Source of the DNA: Marasmius tenuissimus
Taxonomy: Eukaryota; Basidiomycota; Agaricomycetes; Agaricales; Marasmiaceae
NCBI GenBank assembly: GCA_029532415.1
Contig: JAQOTA010000052.1
Location: forward strand, 620,001 to 684,000
Length of the DNA stretch: 64,000 nt
Direction: 5' to 3'
Within the stretch, counting starts at the first letter, position 1. Every line of letters begins with the position of its first letter. The position numbers and the translations under genes were made by a program. The notes below the pieces were generated by a model. That model was not told where the DNA came from. It worked only from the letters and a program-made list of their open reading frames with translations, and did not search any database. Positions 57,166 through 64,000 of this stretch are shown in pieces.

Positions 57166-58611
57166 TTAAACCAGTCCGTCTGCATAGACCTTCTTCCAGC
57201 TCGGTCTTTCCTTCATAGAGTCCCAAAAGGCTGCCAGTTTGCTGCGACTCCCGGGTCGCTCGTCTTCCGCCTTCATCTTGTCCATCGGCAGCGTCACGCG
57301 CGGAATCGAGAAATCATTCCCCACATGCTTTTCAATCTTCCCTATGGCCGTATTGCCATCATCAGAAGAGGTAGCACCAGCCAGCATCGCGACCCGTGCT
57401 AGCCAAGGGGCCAGATGCAAGTCTGCGATGGAAACCTGTTCACCTGAAAATAGGAGACAATCAGCTCTCCATCAACGGTATCAGTAGTATTTCGATCGAG
57501 GTACCCAGGGCGAAAGGTCCAATAACCTCTTCGTTCAATCTGGACAGGATCTTGGGTAGCCCCGTCTCCCAAGCTACCTTCGCCAGGTTGAAGTAGTCCG
57601 TGCGTTTGGCCTTGAACGCATCGTCGAGTTCATCAGTCGATTTCTGAGCGTGCTCAAAGACGGCCAGTAGAACATCCACAGCATCCTTCCTGGTCTTCCA
57701 AAAGGTTTTGATTTTCTCTGCAACGTTTATCTTCCCGCTTTCAGCTTCGGAGAGATACTGGGACAATGCCTGTTGTTTCCCTTGTAATAATGGCAGCACT
57801 ACCTCCGAAAGGGTCTTCAACGAGGCATCATCTCGGGCATTCATGTACAGGAGGTTATTGGCATCAGCGATTTCGGTGTGGAGGATTTCGTCGACGATAA
57901 TCTTGGCTGTAGATGCGAATGCAATAGTGGCTGGCGCCAAAGAAGGTGCAGGTGCGTCAGAAGTAGTGTGAGTGCGCGACAAGGGTGAGCGCGACTTGTC
58001 CAGGAACTCGATGATGGCCTTGTGGGATTGACTTTAGTTCTTTTCTCCAAAACCTTGGACTTGAAACGCACCTTAGTCTCAGTTACAGCTTTGTAGCGGC
58101 TCTCCACCTCGTCCGATAGCGTCTTCTCGAGAGGTACAACCAGCGTCGGAACAGTGGCTGTCAGAATAAAGTTCTCGTCAGTCCAGCAACCGCTCAGGAC
58201 CTTCGAAATCAATCCCAACCTTTCGGATTCAAGCGCAGGAAAGGAGGACCGTAGTTCTCGCCCTTGCCTGTGGATCGGTCAGATACTGCAATAGGGACCG
58301 ATAGACATCCAAACACACTGAGATCAACGATCTTTAGATCAAGTTCGTCCTCGCCATATCCTTTCTCCGTCCTACGCTAAACGATCAACGAACGGGTCTC
58401 GAGAGATATGTGACCGCTTTACAAAGTCAAAAGGGCTGGTGGATCGGATGAACATCGAAGTTTTGTTGATCGAAATGAAGCTTGATGGCCTCACCAGCAG
58501 CCGACCAAGCAGATTTTGGGTAGTAGTACAGAACGGCTGGGAAACATCATTCAGCACTGGCTGATAGCCAGAAAGAGATAGGAAATCACCTTTAGGAACG
58601 TGATTCGACAT
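57166..58611 (-). CDS. Glutathione S-transferase-like protein
   Basis: Minus-strand gene with ATG at 58611 (MSNHVPKGDFLSLSGYQPVL). N-terminal thioredoxin-like parts: LTEKGYGEDELDLKIVDLS, GENYGPPFLRLNPKATVPTL, VVPLEKTLSDE, with the cis-Pro in TVPTL. Alpha-helical C-terminal domain: ETKAIIEFLDKSRSP, KTLSEVVLPLLQGKQQALSQ, TDYFNLAKVAWETGLPKILS, FALGEQVSIADLHLAPWLAR (the N-capping box S/T-x-x-D), SKLAAFWDSMKERPSWKKVY. Exon order near the 5' end is uncertain around 58400-58540. Cofactor and substrate class unknown; the large C-domain resembles basidiomycete GST-like proteins rather than a canonical class. Confidence 0.75.
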
Positions 58612-59037
58612 CGAGGATGATTGAGAACGAGATGGATGTCAAGGGTCAAGTGGTAGATTGCTGAGTGTGACGTATACAATAGGCTAAGGCTGCCCCGCAT
58701 TGTGAACTTCTCGGATTCTCCGGATCCCATGTCAGTGGTGCAACGAGCATAGCATTGTATTGGAGCGATACGAGCACATGAGAAGAGTATACCAGAACAA
58801 CAGGTCGAAAAAATCAGCAGGTGCCAGCCATGACACTGGTTTCTGAACAGTGTACTCGCGCTGGCTGGATCAAAAAGTAGTGAGGAATGTGACTTGAAAG
58901 TGACGCGTACACGTGCCTCGTGACCGTGTGACGTCGAATTTGCTGGAAGGAAATGTCAGTAGCGCCCAGCGGCACCGCCTCACCACACGCGATTTCCGTA
59001 GTCACCTACATCCCTCTCTCTTTGTTCTACAACCACC
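58612..59037. other. Divergent intergenic region with E-box and CRE half-site
   Basis: 426 bases between the divergent GST-like and SGT1-like genes. CACGTG lies at 58910-58915 and TGACGTC at 58929-58935, both within 130 bp of the SGT1-like start codon. Motifs suggest bHLH/bZIP control of one or both genes; this is inferred from sequence only. Confidence 0.45.
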
Positions 59038-59803
59038 ATGACCACACCCAGGTCAGTAGCATCCTGCCCAGCTTTCCTTTCCTCACACCTCAGGATCTCA
59101 CGCGATCTTCTCCAGACACGAATACTACGAGACCGACGAAAAAATAACTTTATCGGTATTCGATCGAGGAGTAGATCCTGCTGATGTATCCGTGAAGTTT
59201 GAGGACAGAAAGGTGCTCACGAAATCACTGCCTGTCGGCACCCCGAGCTAACTGCACTCCAGGTCACCTACACACATGGAGACAAAGTCCTCGTTCTTGA
59301 GCCACTCAAGGGCCAAATCAAGCCAGATACTTCCGACTACACAGTTGGAAAAGTGAAGGTGGAAGTCCGTCTGGCAAAAGCTGTACAAGGCAGATGGGGT
59401 GGGCTCATCGGTGACAGTCCTGATCGTGAGTTGTCGTTGGTATCGTTGCTGTGTGGCGTGATTCTGAAAGACCTCGTCGTTAGCATTGGCCAACTCTGCG
59501 GCCCCTACTACCACCGCTACCACGCGTAAACAGCAGAAGAATTGGGAAGGCATTTCTTCCGAAATCTTGTCTTCAGAGAAGGAGAAGACGTTGGAAGAAG
59601 ATCCCAATGTTGGTGGTGACAGCGCCGTGAATCCTTTCTTCCAGAAACTCTTCGCCGATGCAGACGAAGACACAAAGCGCGCGATGCTCAAGAGCTACAC
59701 TGAGAGCGGGGGGACCACTTTGAGCACAAACTGGGATGAAGTCAAGAAGGGGAAAGTTGAAGTCAAGCCCCCCGAAGGTTCTGAGTGGAAGCAATGGGGC
59801 TGA
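59038..59803 (+). CDS. SGT1: SGT1-like CS/SGS domain protein without TPR
   Basis: Four exons (59038-59051, 59116-59212, 59263-59425, 59484-59803) give 197 residues in frame. CS domain: HEYYETDEKITLSVFDRGVD, PADVSVKFEDRKVTYTHGDK, VLVLEPLKGQIKPDTSDYTV with GKVKVEVRLAKAVQGRWGGL. Then a linker with KQQKNWEGISSEILSSEKEK and the SGS domain, AVNPFFQKLFADADEDTKRA, MLKSYTESGGTTLSTNWDEV and PPEGSEWKQWG. SGT1 is a co-chaperone linking Hsp90 to SCF and kinetochore assembly. Yeast Sgt1 has an N-terminal TPR domain that is absent here; the gene starts directly with the CS domain. Confidence 0.88.
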
Positions 59804-60013
59804 AGGTCTCTTTGATTTTTCTTGTCGCTGATCTCAAATTGCTGTAATCTAAATACTTTGCTTTACTGCTTTCCATCGTTGTACCACAGAGTTATATACA
59901 ACTTTGTTTCCCTCGGTCACAGTGAACACCCATGACACTGAGGGCAACTTGAAGACAAATTGAAGATGTAAATACCCACACGCCTCGTGATACGCAAATT
60001 GAAAACCATTGGC

Positions 60014-60680
60014 ATGTCTCGTCTCACCCTCATCGTCGCAGCCACGAAAAATAATGGTATCGGGCAGGAATCGCGTCTTCCCTGGCGTCTTCCAAAGGAG
60101 ATAAGCTATTTCGCAAAGGTTACTACGAACGCTCCAGAGGGAAAAAGGAATGCAGTGTTGATGGGACGCAATACATGGGAGAGCATTCCAACCAAATTTC
60201 GCCCGCTCCCAAACAGGGTGAACGTTGTTATCAGTCGACAGAAAGACTACAATCTGTGAGCGACAAGTACTCTGAACTGTAGCCTAGGTCTTATAGTGGT
60301 GCAACAGGGGGGCACCGAACTCACTGTGTGCTGTTCGCAACAGCTACGAGGAAGCCCTTCAATACCTACAGCAGGAGAAAGGCAGCATTTACCGCGCTTT
60401 TGTCATTGGAGGAGCAACCGTCTACGCGAAGTCATTGAAATCACCACCTTCATCCTCTATAGCATTCGTGGATCGAGTGTTACTGACGCGCATTTTATCT
60501 CCATCGTTTGACGAGTGCGACGTGTTCATGCCGGACTTTCAGAGTAGTAGTGACTGGAAAAGGGTACCGCATAATAGCTTATGCGAATGGGTTGGATTTG
60601 AGGTTCCCGAAGGGGTGCAGGAAGAGAAGGGTGTACAGTACGAATTCCAACTCTGGACTCGTGCATCTCTGCAGGCGTAG
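60014..60680 (+). CDS. DFR1: Dihydrofolate reductase
   Basis: Reduces dihydrofolate to tetrahydrofolate with NADPH. Two exons (60014-60255, 60308-60680) give 204 residues. MSRLTLIVAATKNNGIGQES, RLPWRLPKEISYFAKVT (folate site with the Glu/Asp helix), AVLMGRNTWESIP (NADPH site), RPLPNRVNVVISRQ, the join NLGAPNSL, FVIGGATVYAKSL and VDRVLLTRILSPSFDECDVF. The C-terminus is EKGVQYEFQLWTRASL. Length fits fungal DHFR. The acceptor at 60307 lies in a CAACAG|GGGGGC run, the only choice keeping phase. Confidence 0.93.
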
Positions 60681-60799
60681 TCTACGTGTGTCCATGGCCA
60701 CATTTCCATCGTTGAGTTCCCAATTCCATTAATACTGCCGCGTAAACGGTCAAGTCGAAGCATATTATAACGTGTGTATGGTTTATAGTTGGTGTTCAC

Positions 60800-61111
60800 T
60801 CATCCCTGCCTCTAAATTGACATTCCTCAAATCAGCAAGGAAGAGCGAAGCTGCATAGATACGATGATACAACGCACCTGTTTGTGCTTGGGATTTTTTG
60901 AGCACACAATGTAGACTCTCCCTTTCCTCCTGACAACGCTACACCCGTCACACATGAGCTTGACTGAGGACCGGACCTTCATTCCCCTTGTGAGCAGCGA
61001 GTTGTGAGATAGTGCGTGTGGCCTTAGCATGCGTTCATGTTGTATGAAGGCTGCACTGCGACCGAGGTGAGAAAGAAGAGGTCTGCTCGAGGCCAATAGT
61101 GCTCGAAACAT
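60800..61111 (-). CDS. RTC6: Mitochondrial large ribosomal subunit protein bL36m
   Basis: Two exons; the second encodes only RQG and the stop, joined over an intron at about 60812-60866. Presequence [20 protein letters not shown], then mature [20 protein letters not shown] with [18 protein letters not shown]. The zinc-ribbon ligands C-x2-C and C/H ([12 protein letters not shown]) and the MKVRSSVK start are diagnostic. Convergent with DFR1 (119 bp between stops), divergent from the SLC35F-like gene. Confidence 0.93.
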
Positions 61112-61319
61112 TTTTTTGCGGGATGAACGTCGGGAAAGGCTTTGTTGTGGCTGTGCGGCACAATTGCCGTGCAGTGGTCTTTCCAGGCTACCCGGGCACT
61201 GCGGGGAGGCCAAGGGCTGCTCCTCTTGCGCTCACTACACCGTCGCCTTTTCTTCTTTTTCCCTTTTTCTTGTTCAGCTGTCTGCCTTGCAGATGCCCTG
61301 GAAATTCGAACTCATCTAG

Positions 61320-62851
61320 ATGTCTCCTCAACTAACCTTCCAACTTAATGGCAAATGGACAATACCTGTATTCATCGTTACACTGGTATCATTCGTTACA
61401 GAGAGCCAGCTCACGCAAGTATGTATTGATTTTCTCTTCCGGGACCTCCGGTTCTGATCTTCTCTATCTGAAGTATGTTCAAACGAACTTAGACTATCAG
61501 CAGCCTTATTTCTTATTGTTGGTCCAAGTTGCTTCCCACTTGGCACTCAGCCTTCGAATTTTTCTGACTGTCACGCAGCTACATCGTTCATTCGTCCTTT
61601 ATCATCCTATATCCATGTCACATCCTGTACCTTACGCTCGCAACATCTCACACCCGGTCTTCGCTTTGGCAAATTGTCAAGAATGCCACTGCCAATCGAC
61701 TTAATTCGGATACAGGGTCCAGCGTGTTTCCGACAACTCGACTATTATACCTAATCCTCGCATTGACTGCAGGAATTACCGTACCAGCTCTTCTTTGGTT
61801 CGCTGCTCTTCCTATAGCTTCGTGAGTCTTTATTTTTGCACGTCGGCCCCGTACACGTTTTAAATATGGGATCTTTCCAGTGTCACCGACGTCACTGGTA
61901 AGTGAATTCTGAATCTCGTGCGACCTGCGTGTTCGGCGTTCGCGGTGCCTTGGTTCTTTGTATTGATTCAAGTCTCCGTCTTTCTCACATCCAGCCATAT
62001 GGAACACAAACGCCTTCTTTGCGTACATCTTCACGGTGAAAGTATTCGGACTCAAATGGGAAACTCGCAAGCTTGCAGCTGTGATGCTTGCCACGATGGG
62101 TACGATGGCTGTCGTCTACGGTGGAGCAAATACGCCCGCGGCAGATGACACTGCTACCGCAGTAGACAACACCACTCCCTCTGCGTCGGATCAAGCCATC
62201 GTTCCCCGCAGGCCTACCAGCCATTTGGCGGGAGACTTACTGACGTTAGTCGCCTCGGTAGGCTACGGTGGCTATCAAGTCTTCTACAAGAAATACGCCG
62301 CATTATCGTCCGACCCAGATTCGGAAGATATGGACCGAGAGGACTATCAACGTCTTCCGGAGGGAGACGACACAGAAGGTGGAAGACGGCTTTCAGGCTA
62401 TCGAGAAGAGAGCGAAGAGGCGCCTCCTTTCGGCCTTCACTCCAACTTCTTGACGTCTTCGATTGGGTTGTGCACGCTACTTTTGCTGTGGATACCCTTA
62501 CCGATCCTTCATTGGTCGGGCGCCGAGCCATTTAGATTGCCTTCAAGTATGACCATAGTATCAACTATTGGTGCGATTGCCCTGACCGGATCTCTATTCA
62601 ATGCGGGATTTATGGTGAGCTTGAGGCTTGGTGCACGCCTTTTGTCCACACTGACGTAGTACAATTAGATTCTATTGGGCCTTTGGGGCCCTATCATAAC
62701 TTCAGTGGGAGGACTGTTGACTATCGTGCTGGTCTTTTTTTCGGACGTGTTCCTTGGAGCCACTGATGCTTTCAACCTCTGGACCGTTTGCGGATCAGCC
62801 ACAATCATTGCAGCGTTCGGGGTTCTAGCATACGACATGGTCGGGAGGTAA
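61320..62851 (+). CDS. EamA/DMT-superfamily transporter, SLC35F5/YML018C-like
   Basis: Multi-pass membrane protein. ATG at 61320: MSPQLTFQLNGKWTIPVFIV joined in phase to YVQTNLDYQQPYFLLYIVHS with SFVL, LILALTAGITVPALLWFAAL, SVTDVTAIWNTNAFFAYIFT, VKVFGLKWETRKLAAVMLAT, MGTMAVVYGG, DLLTLVASVGYGGYQVFYKK, SSIGLCTLLLLWIPLP, TIVSTIGAIALTGSLFNAGF, GGLLTIVLVFFSDVFLGATD and IIAAFGVLAYDMVG, about nine to ten helices. A hydrophilic loop with EDYQRLPEGDDTE sits mid-protein. The order matches yeast YML018C/SLC35F5, vacuolar or Golgi-type carriers of unknown substrate. Six or more introns. Divergent from bL36m (208 bp between starts). Confidence 0.83.
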
Positions 62852-63442
62852 ACTACTCGCGAGCGATGAGATAATAACACATCTCCTACAAGATAAACGA
62901 TGTATTCCTTGTCAATGCCGAAACCATGGGTAAATCAACAATGATTGTGAACACAAACGTCGCAGAGCATTCTGATGTTCAATAGATAGCAAACAGAGAA
63001 TAAGACAGTGGAAAGACCAATGATACCTGGAAAGGGAGAGGTGAACGAAAGGAAAAAGGGAGACAAATCACATATGTGTACAGGAGGAAGCTCAGAAATG
63101 CATGTGTATGTAAGGTACCTAGCAAAAAGGACAGAAAGACGAATGGAGTGGGAAGGGTTACAGGCGGGCCATCCGTGAGGCTGATACCAAATGGGAGATC
63201 GTGGCGTGCAGATGAATCAGTTCCTGAACGAAACAGGAAGGCATTGATTGCAGTTGGAGTATGAAGTTGGGCGATAGCAACTTCAGATCCTGAACCGAGA
63301 CAAAGTCATTATTAAATCGTGTACGTCCGTCATGCAGGGAAGCGAGGCGACCTAAAGTCCGGGGCTCTCAAGTGGCCGTCGCCATCAAACTGTGATTTGG
63401 ATTATGATGAGTACAGTTGGCAGAAGGATTGTTGATTGGCGC
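62852..63442. other. Intergenic, 591 bp, no gene seen
   Basis: Lies between convergent SLC35F-like and PPZ genes, so it should hold two 3' UTRs and terminators. The middle (63000-63140) is purine-rich. I see no conserved frame, repeat or RNA gene. Confidence 0.5.
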
Positions 63443-64000
63443 TACCTTTTCCGTTTGGCTTTCGTCATTTCCTTGCGCAACGCGGCTCCATCAAGAGGCT
63501 TCAAAAGTTCAAATGCACACAGCAAATCCTCCGAGACACTGCAGAGGGCAAAAACATGAATACGACTGAGGAACTGGGGCGATGCGTATGGCATCTCACC
63601 TCATGCATGCGCCGTAGTTATCAAACTCTGGAAGAAAAACGTAAGAAAACGGACCGAAGTTATAGGAGAACGGCGAACCTCCACAGTAGTTCGGTGCACT
63701 GAACACCGTAACCAACGTCCGATCGTTCCAGAACTCGTAACCATCCTCAACCACCATGTGTGCTCGGCATATAAGGTCCATGTCGTATCGAACCAGAAAC
63801 TCATTAATGATGCCCTTCCCGAAGCAATAGCTGACCCCTCGTTCGTTGTCCTCCCAGTCCATGGCTGTATCTGATGGATCAGACCACAGGAGGTCGTTCA
63901 GAAGTCCGTAGTCAGGAACGTCTGTTGGTCGCTGTATTCGCTTTATGTCGTCCATGGAATGTAATGATGGAGAAAGCCCGCCGTGCACACAGAATATTTT
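63443..64000 (-). CDS. PPZ1: PPZ-type serine/threonine protein phosphatase, 5' partial (C-terminal part)
   Basis: Three exons visible; the gene continues beyond 64000. Blocks: [100 protein letters not shown] (joined over an intron inside the Glu codon of GEF), [20 protein letters not shown] and a Lys/Arg-rich end KAKRKR. Metal ligand His residues of HGG and RAHMVVEDG are present. The PPP-family core with [19 protein letters not shown] and the absence of the PP1 tail favour PPZ over PP1 (Glc7); PPZ controls salt tolerance and potassium flux in yeast. Confidence 0.85.

Noticed and set aside
1..64000. Search for transposons, viral remnants, CRISPR arrays, or a biosynthetic cluster around the peptide precursor
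   Set aside because: No transposase, integrase, reverse transcriptase, terminal repeats or spaced repeats seen; the genes flanking the precursor are ESF1 and an EED-like gene, not tailoring enzymes.

Overview
The window is nuclear DNA of a filamentous basidiomycete, most likely an agaricomycete. Nearly every gene is cut by many short introns (about 50-60 nt, GTRNGT donors, YAG acceptors), genes are 100-500 bp apart on both strands, and the fungal-type proteins (BCK1-type MAPKKK, Cdc3 septin, fungal CSL factor, fungal nitrilase, PPZ phosphatase) sit in this intron-dense context. I see no transposon, rRNA, tRNA, CRISPR array or virus-derived gene. Exon joins given below are my own reading of splice signals and reading phase; several joined lengths come out exactly in frame, which supports them.

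Layout. 1-5.6 kb: 3' part of GID8 (GID/CTLH ubiquitin ligase) and a BCK1-type MAPKKK. 5.9-12.3 kb: a homologue of the plant IQM calmodulin-binding family, a CXXC zinc-binding protein, mitoribosomal mS35, a nitrilase and a small unknown gene. 12.5-21.3 kb: septin CDC3, karyopherin MTR10, succinyl-CoA ligase alpha (LSC1), an acyl-CoA-binding/ankyrin protein, mitoribosomal bS16m. 21.6-30.8 kb: LSM5, importin alpha, a 2-hydroxyacid dehydrogenase, proteasome RPN2, cytochrome oxidase COX6A and a small predicted GPI-anchored protein. 31-40.8 kb: ribulose-phosphate epimerase, a GT32-like glycosyltransferase, pyruvate kinase, a CSL transcription factor, an unknown small protein. 41.5-49.7 kb: a complex I NDUFA11-like subunit, an EED/ESC-like WD40 protein, a secreted Kex2-type repeat precursor, ESF1, NudC, a short FHA protein. 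50-64 kb: an unknown protein, a large unknown multi-pass membrane protein, a GT31 glycosyltransferase, a GST-like protein, an SGT1-like CS/SGS protein, dihydrofolate reductase, bL36m, an SLC35F/EamA transporter and the 3' end of a PPZ-type phosphatase.

Most genes are housekeeping and the gene order does not suggest a metabolic cluster. Functional groups are dispersed: mitochondrial parts (mS35, bS16m, bL36m, COX6A, NDUFA11-like, LSC1), nuclear transport (MTR10, importin alpha), protein turnover (GID8, RPN2), glycosylation (GT32-like, GT31). Several pairs are divergent with 100-400 bp between start codons (CXXC protein/mS35, RPN2/COX6A, NDUFA11-like/EED-like, repeat precursor/ESF1, NudC/FHA, bL36m/SLC35F).

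The most unusual item is the gene at 44586-45409 (minus strand). It encodes a signal peptide followed by nine near-identical peptides of 21-24 residues separated by dibasic KR/KKR/RR sites. Every predicted peptide starts with Gln and ends in Tyr before the basic site, and the last one ends in Tyr at the stop codon. This is the layout of a fungal Kex2-processed repeat protein, i.e. a source of several secreted peptides. Other points worth attention are a 5-nt microexon in the nitrilase, 13- and 26-nt exons in the epimerase, a GC-AG intron in MTR10, the fungal IQM homologue, the EED-like protein and two adjacent large genes that I cannot assign.
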